Assembly (NCBI GenBank): GCA_037042915.1
Contig: CM073195.1
Location: forward strand, 930,001 to 994,000
Origin: Auricularia sp. M13
Taxonomy: Eukaryota; Basidiomycota; Agaricomycetes; Auriculariales; Auriculariaceae
DNA length: 64,000 bases
Direction: 5' to 3'
The notes beneath the pieces were generated by a model. It was not told the DNA's origin and did no database searches. It worked only from the letters and a program-made list of their open reading frames with translations. This document shows, piece after piece, positions 32,935 to 45,309 of the stretch. Position numbers and translations under genes: made by a program. Every line of letters starts with the position of its first letter. Positions within the stretch are counted from its first letter, which is position 1.

Positions 32935-33466
32935 TCACGGGCTTACCGATCCGCGGGGCTCCCACCCCTCCTCGGCCATCTCGAAAGACTCCATCGTAAA
33001 CGCGGGCGAGACAGTGCAGCCCACCAGCGTCCACTCCCCCAAGCTGATCGCGTGCTGCCACTCCCCAACTTCAACCACAACTTGAGGTCTCTGGCCCTGT
33101 TAAGTAACCCACCATGCGAAAGTCAGTATTTATTTGCAGTCCTCTGCGAAGGGGTATCTATGTACGCACATCCCAGAGGTCGTTGCCCAGCACTACGTTT
33201 CTCACCGGTTTGCCATCGTCCCACGATAACGAAAGCCGCAGCGGCGCGCCGGCGTAGTAGTGCCAGACTTCCGTGGCGTCGAGCACGCGGTGCCAGTGCG
33301 AGAGGCCGGTTTCACCCTCGAGGAGATAGTAGATGCAGGTGCTGTACGACCGTTTGTCGGACGAGAGGTGGGCGTCGCGGAAAGTCTCGACAAAGTAGCC
33401 CTTTTCTGGGTGCGGGACCAGGTTGAGGGCGGCGATAACTTCCTGTGCGGAGCGGGTGGTTGCCAT
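32935..33466 (-). CDS. cupin protein, DUF985 family
   Basis: Two exons. The first starts at ATG 33466 with MATTRSAQEVIAALNLVPHPEKGYFVETFRD. It then carries YSTCIYYLLEGETGLSHWHRVLDATEVWHYYAG, the HxH-type metal-ligand region of the cupin_5 (DUF985) family, and LGNDLWDG. After an intron at about 33165-33095 the second exon gives QRPQVVVEVGEWQHAISLGEWTLVGCTVSPAF and ends FEMAEEGWEPRG plus a few residues. The length of about 150 residues is normal. Members are found in bacteria, plants and fungi; some are linked to sugar epimerisation or sulfur metabolism, but I would not assign a reaction. No targeting signal. Confidence 0.88.
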
Positions 33467-34170
33467 GATAGCTCTTGTCCACGCAGACGATGAAGAGACG
33501 GTGAGAGGGAGCAAAGAGTGTGACTACTAAGGTATGTAACGCTACTTATGGGAAGGCGCCCGGAATTTTGCAAATATCCCTGTGGATCCCGGAAGCTTAG
33601 ATAATCGTTCCTTTGATCGCGACGGGGCTTCCTGTCGTGGCGAGCAGGCGCGGCTGCTTGTCTGTCCATTCTACATACCTCACAGCGACTGCGCTCCTTG
33701 GAATGCTGATGTAGCTGCCTTGAGGGCTCCGAAATGATCCTGGTGTCGTCAAACATCGGAAGGGAGTGCGAACACCAAAAATGTTCATTGGAACAAATAC
33801 ACTATGTATGTCGCGCAAGCGCAGACGCAGGGAGGCGCGCAAAGGACCGATAAAAATACAGTGGGTGAAGGAGCTGCAATCGACATAACCCTGCCACAGT
33901 TGCGGCAGGAAAATAAAGATGTGCGGGGACGAATGTCTGTGGCACGAAAGCGCAGCTGCAGGGGGTGATAGACGATGAGCGCGATGGGCTAGCGAATGCG
34001 GGGAGGGGGTGGGGGTAGGTGTCTACGCGGAGAGGGGAGGAGGGAGGGTAGACGAGGAGAGCAATGGGCAAAGCAAGAAGCCGAGAACCAGTGTCACTAG
34101 TACCAGCACTGTCACTGTCACTATAAGATGGGCAGTTCCGTCCATAGGAATGAGCAAGCTTCTAGTATGC
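33467..34170. other. intergenic, with purine-rich tract
   Basis: A G-rich purine tract of roughly 70 bases lies at about 33990-34070 on the plus strand. A CACTGTCACTGTCACTGTC-like run follows near 34090-34120. No gene is supported. Confidence 0.4.
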
Positions 34171-36451
34171 CTACTCCCACATCGAGGGTAGCGGGTCGAT
34201 ATCGCGCGGGCGGACATACCGCCAGTCGTCGCCGTCCTGGATCCACCAGTCGTAGACGTTGCGGGTGCTCTCTTCCTTTTGGTAGCACGCGGGCTTCCAT
34301 TGCCCATGCTCGAGCAGCATGTACGCGTGTTGCGGCATACCAGGCATCGGTTGTGCGCACATGAGCAGCATCACGGTCGCGTTAATTGCCATCCGCCCTG
34401 TACCGACGACCGCGAGCTGCATGCCCCACGCCTCGTCCTGCACGCCGAGGATCTCGGTGGGCGGGTGGCCATTGAGCGTCGCGTATCCGTCATCGGCGGG
34501 CGTGATCTCAATGCGGGGTACTGCGGGTCCAAAGTCGAAGATGCGGTGGGTAAAGATCTTGTGCGCAGTTTCAATCGCATCCTGCAGCGTTGTGTCAGCC
34601 GACGGTTTTGTGTTTCAATGGAAAAAGAACATACAGTATCTCCCATAGATATAACGTTGGGCTCAGATGGTACGTCGTCGATATAGGGTGTAAATGATGA
34701 GGTGAAGATATCCTGGGAGATGTCGCAAACGGGTTTGCCCGCTGGGCCCCAGAAGTCGAGTTCATCGCCCTCGACCTGCACGGTTTGCTGGCCAGCAGCA
34801 GCATCCATCGTCTAAATAGACGTCAGCACCTTATCACAAACGCAACGGAAGCGATGCTTACATCATGCGACTCGTCGGCGCCCTCTTCGGCGAAGGGGTC
34901 CTCCATCCCCGCCATCGAGAAGTCCCAAATGTGATCACGGCCCTCGCAGACCCATGAGTCGTCTGCGTACGAGTAATCCTCGTAGCAATAAGAGGTGTTG
35001 GGGTCCGGGTAGTATGTGCCGGACGTCTCGGGATCTGTGGGCTAAATGGCAACAATCAGCCTACGCGTCCCCAGCGCAGGGAAATAAGCTGCCTGCGCAC
35101 CCATTCATACTCTTCTTCTTCGAGCGACAGGTCGGGCGTGGGCGGGTAGACCGACCCGGGCGTGTCAGCCTGCACCGGCGGGCTGGTGGCCGTGCTGTCG
35201 CTCTCGTCCGAGTCGACCCAATGCACGCGCGGGATGTCGACAGTCAGGACGCGCTGTTGCTTGTCCTCGCCGGGCAGCGCCGAGTCGAGCTGCTGCAGCA
35301 TGGAGGACGCAGCAGAGAGCTGTTGCAACGTGTGCGCAAATACTCCCCGTAGCCACCGTTGGCATCGCTATCATGGTGGGCGTCGCCATCAAATAAGGCC
35401 GTGTCAGTGTCGCAGTCGGGCGATGCCACCATGGGAGCGTGCGGTGGGAAGTAAGTGGTGCCGTCGTTGGCGTGAGTAGAGTGTGCGCCGGGCGCATGGC
35501 GTCCACGAGGGACCGGGTGCGAGTACTCCGCGGGCGTGGGCGGGAAAGATTCTTCTTCGCTAGACATATCTGGAGAATCTTCTGGTTGTTCGGTGATTAG
35601 GTCTTCTTGCTGTAGCGTGTAGGGCGATGCAGTCTCGTCCGCCTGTATATGTACGGCACTTGCAAAGGGGCCCATTGCCAGTCTAGCCTGCGATCGCCGG
35701 AACGGCCAACGGGGAAAATTCGTCAGGTTTTGAAACAAACCGAGACGGGCAGCGGGAAGAGCAAGACACGGAAAGCGACTCACAGAAAGCTCAGATGCAT
35801 TGGATGCGGAATCGATCCAGATGGAATCGCCGCCGGGATTCTCGGGGGACGCTGACGGGGTACCCGCCGGAACTAGAGTTGCCATGCTTTCGCTGTCAGC
35901 GCACAAAGGAAGGGCGGCCTGTGCGGTCTGCGGGCGCTGCTGGGGCTCCTCCGGGCGTCTGGGTGGGAGGGCGGCGCGGGTGTTGGAGAGGTCGAGCGAG
36001 CGGCTGCTGCTCTGCGAGGGCCGCGGCCTCTGCACCACGGCCTTTGAGCGATCTCGGCGCATCCAATCCTTCAGACTGGGTTGCGAGAGAATTTTGGTTG
36101 CGTAGGGGTGGTGCAGGAAGAAGGCCGAGAGCACGCTGAGGAATTCGAGAAATTCGTGCTTATCGCCCCACTGCGAGGAGACGTCGGCCAGCGCCTTGCG
36201 CTAGATGATAGCAGTCAGCAATGGGTCGCAATTAAGGTTGTAGGCCGTGTGCTCACGTCGATGGACCGGAGCAGGCTGATGGCGAGGCCGATGTTGCCCT
36301 CGCGGAGAGCAGCCATGGCGGCGTCGAGCATGGGCAGCGCCATGAGCGCCCCGTGCAGGGCGGACGACGACGGCGTAGCCTGGACGAGGGCAGTGTCGAG
36401 CAGCTTGCGCTGGGGACGGCGTAGGGAGTAACGGCGGGGACGGGTGGTCAT
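34171..36451 (-). CDS. large disordered protein of unknown function
   Basis: I do not recognise a family. From ATG 36451 the first exon reads MTTRPRRYSLRRPQRKLLD... and DAAMAALREGNIGLAISLLRSIDV. The second gives RKALADVSSQWGDKHEFLEFLSVLSAFFLHHPYATKILSQPSLKDWMRR; these two form a plausible helical N-terminal domain of about 120 residues. The rest is polar and acidic: DMSSEEESFPPTPAEYSHPVPRG, VDSDESDSTATSPP, a TP/SP-rich part, DDPFAEEGADESHD-like acidic runs, and finally a more ordered end with AVVGTGRMAINATVMLLMCAQPM and NVYDWWIQDGDDWRYV, stopping at 34171. At least five introns are needed. Many SP/TP sites suggest phosphorylation. Confidence 0.6.
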
Positions 36452-36892
36452 AGCTCTGGGTTCACTGATGGTGGTAAGCGAAAAAGGAGCACAGGCTGAA
36501 TCCGGGTGCAAACGTTTATCGGCTCCGCGAAACGCGTGACGTACACGCGTTTGATATTCCGCTGGACGCACAAGACCCGCTGCCAGCGCTAATGACACAT
36601 CCTAATTCGCTAGCAAAGCAGCTGAAACGCCAGTGCATACGTCATATTGTATATGCAGCATCGTAGCACTGGCGAAGAAATTCCCAGGTCCAAGAAGACA
36701 AAAAAAAACTGCAACCGGATCGTTCGGTCGGGTGCTCCGAGTCTCCGGTGATTTGAGCACTACAGTAATCATGCACGCGTCTGGAATCCCATCGAATTCA
36801 CAAGACCATCCGCGTACGAAAGCATTCCTAAGTAATTCGCTAGCCAGACAGATAGTATGTAAAACAACAACGAATAACGACACCGAGAAGGC
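36452..36892. other. intergenic
   Basis: Promoter side of the disordered-protein gene and 3' flank of the DUF6533 gene. No supported gene. Confidence 0.4.
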
Positions 36893-38570
36893 TCAAGAAA
36901 TAACTACAGGTCCACGAGGCCACGAGGGCGAAAGGTCTTCTGCTACTATCCCGCCCTGCAATGTGGAGATGGCGCCAGCGCGCGAGAGTTCGGACGCATG
37001 GAAGTGTTTCTCCGAGGGACCGGAATACGGATTAATATGCGGGAGGGCCGAGGGATATGCGCGTTGTCCAATTTCCTCACGGATGTTGAGCACGATGCGG
37101 CTGACCATGACGATGCAGATGGTCTGGTTGAAGACCCAATTGACGTTGGTCAGGTCCGGCTGTCCCGTTCGTGCGTTAGCCCGTGGCCTAAATGCATGAG
37201 CAAAGCCGGGTGAGCACGCACATCCGTCGTCTGCGAGTGCGAAATGCCGATGAGCTCGTTGGAATCTGCGGTGAAGACTTGCACATGCATATGCAGACGT
37301 ACCAGGAATACGATCAGGTTCACAGCTTTGGCGGCAAACATCACGCTATAAACTCTCTTTAGCCAATCGCGGGGACATGCAAAGGCCCGTGCAACAGTGC
37401 ATACGCGAAATAGGTGACGCCTGCCAGTGCCAGTGCCAATCAATGAATTAGTCGCGCATCGCGCATCAAACGCTGCATAGCAGGACACGCACCGTCCTGG
37501 TGAATACGCTCGGCGAGCGGGAGCTTCTGGTCCCCGCGAGTCTGCGGACGCGGAGGGTGGAGTATAGCGTGAGCAGGAACACGAGCAGGTCGAACGCGGT
37601 CTGCGCGGGCCACAGGAAGGCCAGGAGACTAAAGCTGCAAGCGGTTCGTTCAGTGTCCAGTCAGGGCGGGTGTTTGGCGATGGGACGCACTACTGCCTGG
37701 GGTACCGCGTCACGCAGCCATATCGGCCGTGCCACACAGGGCTCTGGGTCGCGGCGGCAGTCACCAGCTGCGAGGGCGGCTGTCAATCAGCAATGCCTTG
37801 CAACACGGGAGGCACTGCCTGGCCGGCGCGCTTACCCCGCCGAATAGCAGAGTCGCGATGTAGACGACGAGCATCATCGTCAGCACCCAGCGCGAGCCCG
37901 CGAAGAGGGCGCTGGTGCGCAGGATGATGATGGCTGGGCCGTTCAGTCTGCGTTGAGAGTATGACGACGCGCAACAACGCACCGCCCATGACCGCGTCGC
38001 TGATGTACATCGCGACGGGCGGGAAGATAAGAAATCGACGACATCTGCGGTTGGGGTCAGACGGGGGCCTGCCTCGACATACGGGGCGGGTCAACACAAC
38101 ATACGTCTGCGCCGCCCAAGACGTGAGCTGGACCCTGCGAATGATTGCCATTGCCAGCACGCACCTCGGACGCCACATTCGGATTGAGCACGACTAGTTG
38201 AGCCCATTAGAGTCAAAGGAAAGCTGCGTGCATGCTGGGCGTAACGCACAGGCGAGGACAACGCCGTAAGCAGCGAGCGGCAAGTATCGGTTCTGGCGGC
38301 CAGCCGTTCACATTCAGGCAAGGCACGGTGGGAGCGCGACGGCGACGCACGACGAAGAACAGCAGCTGGGTGACAGACGGGCCGTGGCGCCTGCGCGCCC
38401 ACATCCAGTTCACCTCCGCATCGAGCGTGACGGCCCAGTCGTAGTAGAGAATGACGATGCTCGCGAGCCAGTAGAGCTTCAAGCTGCATCACGCGTTGGC
38501 GAGCGAGTGCAGCAGGCACTGCGGCGCACCTCTTCTCGTGAATGGCCGCTAGGGCGACGCCGGCCTCCAT
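36893..38570 (-). CDS. DUF6533 multi-span membrane protein
   Basis: ATG 38570 gives MEAGVALAAIHEKS. An intron then leads to LKLYWLASIVILYYDWAVTLDAEVNWMWARRRHGPSV, the hallmark of DUF6533, where a YD...EV...W(x)RR pattern marks the first loop. Further exons carry AIIILRTSALFAGSRWVLTMMLVVYIATLLFGG, other hydrophobic segments near 37380-37300, and VNWVFNQTICIVMVSRIVLNIREEIGQ, the typical last span followed by a soluble tail of about 55 residues ending at 36893. Proteins of this family have about seven predicted spans, are abundant in Agaricomycetes, and have no known function. Six or seven introns are needed; the internal ones are not all resolved. Confidence 0.72.
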
Positions 38571-39046
38571 CGAGGAGCGCACGACGAGCAAAGAACGCGA
38601 AAGCAAGGCAGGAGCCTGAGGACAAGCCGCAGCACAGCCGCCGCTGCGCGCGAGATCTGTGCAAGTCGATTTGGGATTCAGGGATCATATCATTATCAGA
38701 TCGTTGTCCGTGATCCGCAGCCCAGCAATCTCACAAGCAGGACCGGGACCGGGAGATTGGGCATAGAGAGCGATACTGTATACCTACCCGAGCGGTAACG
38801 AAAAAGCCATAGTACATCCAAGCCAATAAAGCCCAAATGCAAGTAGAGTCGACGACGGAGCGAGGATGCGAAAAGCCAGGGCGGAGGAGAACGAACATAT
38901 GGTACTAAAGTAGAGGTGCAATGGGGACGGTGACGGTGGGGTATGGGCAACAAAGTATAAGGGGTGACATGTGCGTGTGCGACGATGAAAGCGAGCCAAA
39001 GGAATAAAAAGAGCATACAGGGGGAAAAAAACAAATGAGAGGACGG
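38571..39046. other. intergenic
   Basis: Promoter side of the DUF6533 gene and a T-rich (minus-strand) 3' flank of the coiled-coil gene. No supported gene. Confidence 0.4.
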
Positions 39047-40321
39047 TCATTTTCGCTTCTCCTTCTTGGCCAGCTTTTCGCGGATCTCGGCGTTGCGCAC
39101 CATGGCCTGCAGATACTCGATCTTGCGCTCGTACCGCGCGCGCACCTCGTCGCGCTTCCGCCGGATTTCCGCGACCTCCGCGTCCGTCGCGTCGCCCGCG
39201 GGCGACGTGGGCGAGTTGCCGGCGCTGGTGGACTTGCGCGGCACCGCAATCGTGGGCGGCGGTAGCGGGAGATGCGAACTGCTCCCGCCGCGCATGGAGC
39301 TATTCGAGCGTAGCAGGCTGCCATTCGCCTTGAGCTTCGACGGCTTGCGTGACAGAACCGGTGCAGACGGCGAAGGGACAATGCCGGCGGCGGCAGGCGC
39401 GTCGTTCGGGACTAGCGTCCACGTTGACGGCGAGCGCTCGAGCCCGCGCCGGTTGGGCGCACTGCCGTCTCGCTGGTGTTTCGCCAGCGTCGAGAGTTCG
39501 AGGCCGGAGAACGCGTCCAGAAGCCTGCGGCCTTCTGCTTCGACGTGCGCGATCTCAGCCCGGATCTCGTCGGACGACATGGCCATGAGCGTCGCCTGGT
39601 CGTGCGGCCGGTCGTCGGGCAGGGCGTGATCGTGGAAGCGGACGTTGAACGACGACGGCGGGCCGCGGCTCTTGGTGCTGCGGTGGCCGGTGCGGCGCGA
39701 GACGATGCTCATGGCGTCGGCATGGGTGGTGCCGGTGGCATCGCTCGTAATGGACGCAAACGAGCTCTGCTGGCGGAGCATGCGGACGCTGGACGAGCTG
39801 GTGACGGTGATGGACGGGTGCGTGGGCTGCTTGGCGTGCAGCGCGAGCGACGGGCGGCCGGAGCGCACGGACGCCGAGTCGAACGGCGGCGCAGAGAACG
39901 ACGAGCGGGCGAGCGACTCCTGCGAGTTGCTCCGTGTCGTCGTGCCGCGCCGGAAGAGCGAGGACATGGCGGTGGCCACCGAGCGGCTCGAGCGCACGGA
40001 CGGCGGGCGCGCGGAGGCCGGCGAGGGCGCGACGGGCGACGGCGCGTCGCTTGCTGGGTGATGGTTAGCGAAGCGAGCGCGAGCCGGTATGAGGCTGATG
40101 GCGCACCCGTCGGCTGAGGTATTCGCGCCTGGCCGGCGTCAGCATGCACGCCGGGCGCTGTAAAGCGCTCGAATAAATTCTGGCGCAGGAGCCGGTACTG
40201 GTCGTCGCTGCGGGGCGGTCAGAGGCTGGGTCGGCGGTGGCAGGCAGCCACGGGCGACGCACTCGAGCAGGCCCTTCTCGTTGGCCGAGGCGAGCTCGTT
40301 GAGACGCTGGGCGAGAGACAT
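39047..40321 (-). CDS. serine-rich protein with conserved N-terminal helix and C-terminal coiled coil
   Basis: Three exons join in phase: MSLAQRLNELASANEKGLL, then DDQYRLLRQNLFERFTAPGVHAD, then a long exon. The first 45 residues form a short helical unit (LNELASANEKGLLDDDQYRLLRQNLFERF) that I have seen at the front of other basidiomycete hypothetical proteins. The middle is Ser/Arg/Pro-rich and probably disordered. IRAEIAHVEAEGRRLLDAFSGLE is a helix, and the end VAEIRRKRDEVRARYERKIEYLQAMV...KLAKKEKRK is a basic coiled coil. About 375 residues. The function is unknown; a scaffold or cytoskeletal adaptor would fit the shape, but that is inference. Confidence 0.72.
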
Positions 40322-40356
40322 GCTGCCAGTGGGAGCAATGAGAAGCGGGCGGCAGA

Positions 40357-40682
40357 TTATAAGGGACGGGTGGCGGCGCACGTCACGTTGTCCGTTTGCG
40401 GCACCGTCGCCGGGCGCGCGGGCTGCGGGTGGGCCTGGTGCGCGGGCGCGGGGTACGGGGCCTGCTCGTCGTCGGGCACGACGCGCTCCCTCAGCTTGGA
40501 CTTGGTGTACTGCGGCAGCGAGCGGGTAGTGGGTGAGCGCAGGGTCGGGGGCTCAGCACCGGGCCGCATACGAATTTGGAGCGGATGACCTGGGCGAGCG
40601 TCTTGTCGGGGCCGTGCTCTGCGGCGGCGGCGGCCTCGGACAGCGGCTCAGGCTCAGCGCGGCGGGAAGAGAAGAATCCCAT
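40357..40682 (-). CDS. small unknown protein
   Basis: Exon 1 encodes MGFFSSRRAEPEPLSEAAAAAEHGPDKTLAQVIRSKF. A GT-AG intron of about 63 bases joins to YTKSKLRERVVPDDEQAPYPAPAH, and the frame ends at 40357 with TAA. The total is about 87 residues. MGFFSSRR resembles an N-myristoylation context (Gly2, small residues at 5-6) followed by basic residues. No family recognised. It lies 28 bases from the end of the ZNG1 gene on the same strand, and 35 bases upstream of the preceding gene's start. Confidence 0.6.
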
Positions 40683-40709
40683 GGCAGCATCGAGGCAGGC
40701 AACAGCAGC

Positions 40710-42131
40710 TTAGTTCGCGCCCAAACTCCGCACTCGCTCTACACCGCGCCCAATGAGCACCAGCTTGCCCGTCTCTCCAGCCCCCCACGCCCGCCCGTCG
40801 TCGTCGTCGGCCTCGATCTCGTACAGCCCGCGGACGCCCTGCAGCACGTGCACCCGCCCGTCCGTCGTCGCCCACACGCCCTTGCACCGCAGCACCTCCA
40901 CGCTCGCCCCGTCCGGCAAGCGCCCGTCCCACAGCATGCCCTGCAGCCACCGCTCCAGCCCCGCCATCTGCGCCGAGTCCAGCGTCGGCACCGCCAGCAC
41001 GACGCTCGAGATCCCATCCAGGTGATCGTGATGCCCGTCCGCCTCCGCGTGCTCGCGGTGCACCTCGGGCCGCGACGCGTACGCATTCAGATTGAGCACC
41101 TTGCTCAAGTCCACCGCCCCGCGCGTCGTCCGGTGCACGCTCGCCGTCGGGTTCAGCGCCCAGACGGCGGCCTCGAGCGCGTCGACGTCGGCCGGATTCG
41201 CGATGTCGACTTTGTTGACGAGGATCACGTCCGCGCACGCCACCTGCCTGCGCACACTCATCAATCAGCCCGTTCAGGCCTGCACGCGCAGATCCAATGG
41301 TACCTGCACGAAAGACCCTGCTCCCCGCCGTCGCCTCTTAATTGCTGTCTGCCATGTCAACTCGCGCGTCTTCGCGCCATTCAGTCTGCACAGCACCTGC
41401 AGCCCAAACACCCCGTCGACCATGCAGACGACGCCGTCGAGATAGATATCCGACATTTCAGAGTTTCGCCAGAACACGGGCGCCAGGGACCCTGCATTCG
41501 ATGAGATATTGCGCCTGGCAATCGGGCGTGCCTACCTGGATCGGCGAGTCCTGTAGTTTCCAGCAGAATATAGTCGAACGAGCCCTTTTTACGCATGAGC
41601 TTTTCGATGGACGCAATGCCCGGGTCCTTGATGCTGCAGCACAGGCAGCCGTTCGCGAGCTCAGGTACTCTTCCGCCATTTCGCCCGGAGCGCCGTCCAC
41701 GCCCACCAGGCCAACGGATTTAGCTGCGCGTCACGTCGTAAACCATGAGAGACTTGGAGCAGGATGGTGTGCGCACCTTCTATGTCCTAAGAACGCGTCA
41801 AGAATGCAGCGTGAGAGCCAAGTGCGCGCGAAACGAACTGCCGTGTCACTGAACTCGTTCATGATGACCGCGATGCGGTACCCGTGTCGTTCGGTCAGGA
41901 TGTATCTAAGTGCGCGTTAGCTGGTACATCCGGGTTGAAACGATGCGTAGAAATGTACTTGAGCAGCGTCGACTTGCCCGCGCCGAGGAATCCGCATATG
42001 AGCGTCAGCGGCACGCGCTTCGTGTCCCGGACTTGCTCGACGAATGCAGGCGCAGACTCTACGAGCTCACTGAAACGCGAGTCAGTCGCGATCGCTGGCG
42101 CAGCTGGCCGCGTACGGGATATCGTCGTCAT
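40710..42131 (-). CDS. ZNG1: COG0523/CobW GTPase, zinc chaperone ZNG1 type
   Basis: ZNG1 proteins are GTPases that pass zinc to methionine aminopeptidase. The start at 42131 reads [20 protein letters not shown]. It is followed by [21 protein letters not shown] (Walker A), [19 protein letters not shown], the metal-binding GCLCC motif, [33 protein letters not shown] (switch/Walker B), [13 protein letters not shown] (NKxD), and a C-terminal domain with [20 protein letters not shown], a His-rich stretch typical of the family. It ends at 40710. About seven exons. All GTP-binding motifs and the CxCC motif are present, so it looks functional. Confidence 0.9.
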
Positions 42132-42367
42132 CGTCGTATGCGCTCATGGTTGAGAAGCTTACCGGCTCAGTTCCGGCGCGATGATTCTTCTGCTAACGCC
42201 CACATAGTCTGCCCAATGCCACTGACAGCCAGAGCACATTATCAAGGTATCGCATAATATGGCTCCTCAGCGTGCTCGCACGCCATGACCGATATCCCCG
42301 ACAATCTTATCAGGCGGACTTTGCGAGCAATCCCGCCGCACGGTTGCTTCGTGCTGTGACTCTTGCA

Positions 42368-43877
42368 ATGCGCGCACGACCAGCAGCTCTCTCCGTCCTT
42401 TCCGCGTCCCTCGCAGTCCATGCACGCCTCTTGAAGGTTGTGTCTGGCCCAGAGCTCGCGGCCTCCGTCGCGGACGAGTGCACGAAGAGTGGTTATCTGG
42501 GCACCTATGGCGACCCGCCATCGTCGTACGCGGTCTACGACGCTTCTGCCAGCCAATGCACCGGCGCGGACGTCCATGTCGACGACGGCTACGAGCTCTT
42601 CCACGTACAGGCCGCTGGCGTCGACAAGAGCGTGACTGGCGATTGGTTATTCGCTGCTGCCCTCCAGGACCTGCTATTCGCTGTCGTGACTCCGGATGCG
42701 TCTTCGGCCCAGGTCGCGCTTCATAGCGACGACAGGACCATTTTCCCGTTGCATGCGACAGACTCCAGCGCACTCCTTGCCATCCGCAAGTCGTCTGCCG
42801 AGGCACCCGCATTCGCCGCTCTGGACGCCGCCCTCGCGCGCTCGCCCTATCTCTCAGCCGTTTCACTCCCTACGAGCCCGCTGCCCCTGCGCCAAGACGG
42901 CTCGACTTCGGCCGAGGAGGAGCATCTCCAGGCAGTGCTCGACGACCTGGCCTTCAGCGGCGAGGTCGCGGGCGTCCTGAGCTCCCTCTCGGTGAAGGCG
43001 ATGCACAGCGACATCACCTGGCTCTCCGGCGAGGACCCCAAGTCGCCCATCTGGTCGCGCCACAGCTACAGCGACGGCGCGCTGGTCGCCGCGGACTGGC
43101 TGCAGGACAAGTTCGAGAGCACGGGCGCGCGCTGCCGCCAGTGGCCGTTCCTCGAGGGCTACGCGCCGGACGTCATCTGCGAGTACCCCGTGAGCGCGTC
43201 GGGCAACAAGTCCGCGCCGGCGTACATCCTCGGCGCGCACTACGACTCGCGCGGCTCGTGGGGCTCGACGCGCGCGCCGGGCGCGGACGACGACGGGTCC
43301 GGCACGACGCAGCTGCTGGCGATCGCGCGCGCCATCCAGGAGCGCGGGGTGCGCTTCCGCGCGCCCGTGCGGCTCGTCGCGTTCGCCGGCGAGGAGCAGG
43401 GCCTGCTGGGCAGCCGCGCGTACGCACGCGAGCTGCGCGCGCAGGGCGCGCCCGTCGCGCTGATGATCCAGGCCGACATGCTCGCGTACCACGACCCCGC
43501 CGAGCCGCCGCAGCTCGGCCTGCCCGCGTACATCCACACGCCCGTCGCGTCGCAGCTCGTCGGCAACCTCAGCGCGCTCTACGCGCCCGAGCTGCGCGTC
43601 GGCGTCACCGCCGCGTGCTGCAGCGACCACCAGAGCTTCGTCGAGCAGGGATACGTCGCCACGCAGGTGTTTGAGCGCGCCGGGCCCATCGCCGATCCTA
43701 TGTACCACAACAGCGGGGATCTTGTCAACAGGACGGGGTACGACCTTGAGCAGGTTTGCTCAATCGCGAAGGTCACGGTGCGTTGCTGGCCAACTCACTA
43801 GTTTTGCATTTCGCTGATTATTCCTGCCTCAGCTTGCCACGTTGCTTCATGCGGCTGGATACGACTTGGATAACTAG
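42368..43877 (+). CDS. M28 family zinc aminopeptidase
   Basis: ATG 42368 opens MRARPAALSVLSASLAVHARL, a signal peptide, then a propeptide-like region to about residue 200. The catalytic domain follows: YILGAHYDSRGSWGS (first zinc His and Asp region), GADDDGSGTTQLLAIARAI (bridging Asp), LVAFAGEEQGLLGSRAYA (catalytic Glu and zinc Glu), ALMIQADMLAYHDP (zinc Asp), and CCSDHQSFVEQGYVATQVFE with the last His region (PMYHNSGD). One 3' intron (about 43777-43832) joins in frame to LATLLHAAGYDLDN. About 480 residues. It is probably secreted or vacuolar and frees N-terminal residues from peptides, as leucine aminopeptidases of fungi do. All metal ligands look present. The 3' gap to 44175 holds nothing obvious. 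Confidence 0.9.
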
Positions 43878-44175
43878 CTGTTGCCGTGATCAGGACGCGC
43901 CGCGCGTCGGAGCCCTTCGCACAACTGCAATGGGCTCTCTGGTGGCCTAGAATTTACATTCCGTTCATAGCGTCGAAATGAATTCGATTTGGACCAAGTT
44001 TCGACCCTTGAATCAACGCAGGTATTCATCAGGCGACGCGGCCCGTGACAGACAGTGGGCATCCGAAGAGTAAGTAGAGGATGGTAATTCTCACAGGCAA
44101 AGACGTTTCCCTCTATTATAGCGCTTCAAGTGTGCTTCGTGTTCAAAATTCTATGTCGTTTCGATCTCCGATTCG

Positions 44176-45309
44176 TCAGTCGATCTTCTTCACCTCCACC
44201 AACATCTTGCCCGTGTTCTTCCCCGCAAGCAGATCCACCAGGCCCTGCGGCGCAGCTTCCAACCCCTTCAGCAGCGTCTGCGAGTGCTTCAGCTTGCCCT
44301 CGGCCGCCCACTGAGCCAGCTGCTCACGGGCCGCGGGGAACAGCTCGCGGTAGGCGAAGATGCTGAGGCCCTTGATGGTGATAGAGCCGATAGCGACCTT
44401 GACGATGTTCTATGACTTGTTAAATGCCGCAGAATACTGAGGGTGTATAGCACGTACTCGTACGCCGGCCTTGTTGGCGTCCTTGTAGCCGGTGGTTTGC
44501 CCGCAGATGATGATGCGTGAAAAGGGCTTTGCGTGGTCGATGGCTAGCTCGAGTTGCCTTCCGCCAACTACACGTCTATGAGGAGCGAGGGATCACGTCG
44601 CCAGGAGCTCAGTGGACATACCGTTGTCAAAGTAAAGATCGATTCCCTCGCCGACAGCCTTCTTGAACTGGTCCTCAAAATCGGGCGCTTTGTAGTTCAG
44701 CGCTTCGTCAAGACCCAGCTCGCCCTTGAGCCAGGCGACCTTATCGTCGCTGCCTGTGATGCCGACGACGCGGGCACCGACGATCTTGGCCGTCTGGGCT
44801 GCGATGCTGCCCGTGGCGCCAGCAGCCGTGCTGACAACGACGGTCTCGCCCTTCTTGACCTGGGCGAGGTGCTGCATGCCAATGTAACCCGTCAGGCCTG
44901 TCAGGCCGAGGAAACCCAGGGCATCGCTAGTCTTGGCGCCCGCGGGGATAACCGTCTTCTCCGCCTGCACGGCCTCGAGGTCCGAGATGATGGCGTACTG
45001 CCGCCAGCCCGTCCAGGCTCTGACCAGGTCGCCGGGCTGGTAGTTGGCGTTCTTGGAGGCCACGACGCGGTCGAGTGCGGGGCCAGGCATGGGGTCTCCG
45101 ATCTTGATTTCGATCATGTCGTTGGACTCGTCGATCCACTTGCGCATGACGGGGTCGACGGAGACGTAGAGCGTCTCAACTAGGATTTCGCCGTCCTTTA
45201 GATCTGAGGCCGTGGGAATGGGTTCAGTCTTGGGTGCGAAGGTCTGAGAGAGGACGATCTCGCCCTCAGGACGACTGGCGAGGACAATCTGGAGGTTATG
45301 GGGAGCCAT
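44176..45309 (-). CDS. MDR-family NADP-dependent oxidoreductase
   Basis: ATG 45309 gives MAPHNLQIVLASRPEGEIVLSQTFAPK, then LVETLYVSVDPVMRKWIDE, GDLVRAWTGWRQYAIIS and ALGFLGLTGLTGYIGMQHL. The NADP fold is VVVSTAAGATGSIAAQTAKIVGARVVGITGSDDKVAWLKGELGLDEALNY (AxGxxG type). It continues GIDLYFDNG, then IDHAKPFSRIIICGQTTGY, NIVKVAIGSITIKGLSIFAY and ends LAGKNTGKMLVEVKKID. This is the leukotriene B4 12-hydroxydehydrogenase / enal reductase class of medium-chain reductases: no zinc site, double-bond reduction of alpha,beta-unsaturated carbonyls. About 345 residues with two introns (near 44410-44460 and 44575-44620). Cytosolic. The physiological substrate is not decided by the sequence. Confidence 0.9.

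Noticed and set aside
40533-41504. 323-codon plus-strand frame
   Set aside because: Antisense of the ZNG1 C-terminal domain; His/Arg-rich composition is an artefact of the codon bias on the other strand.
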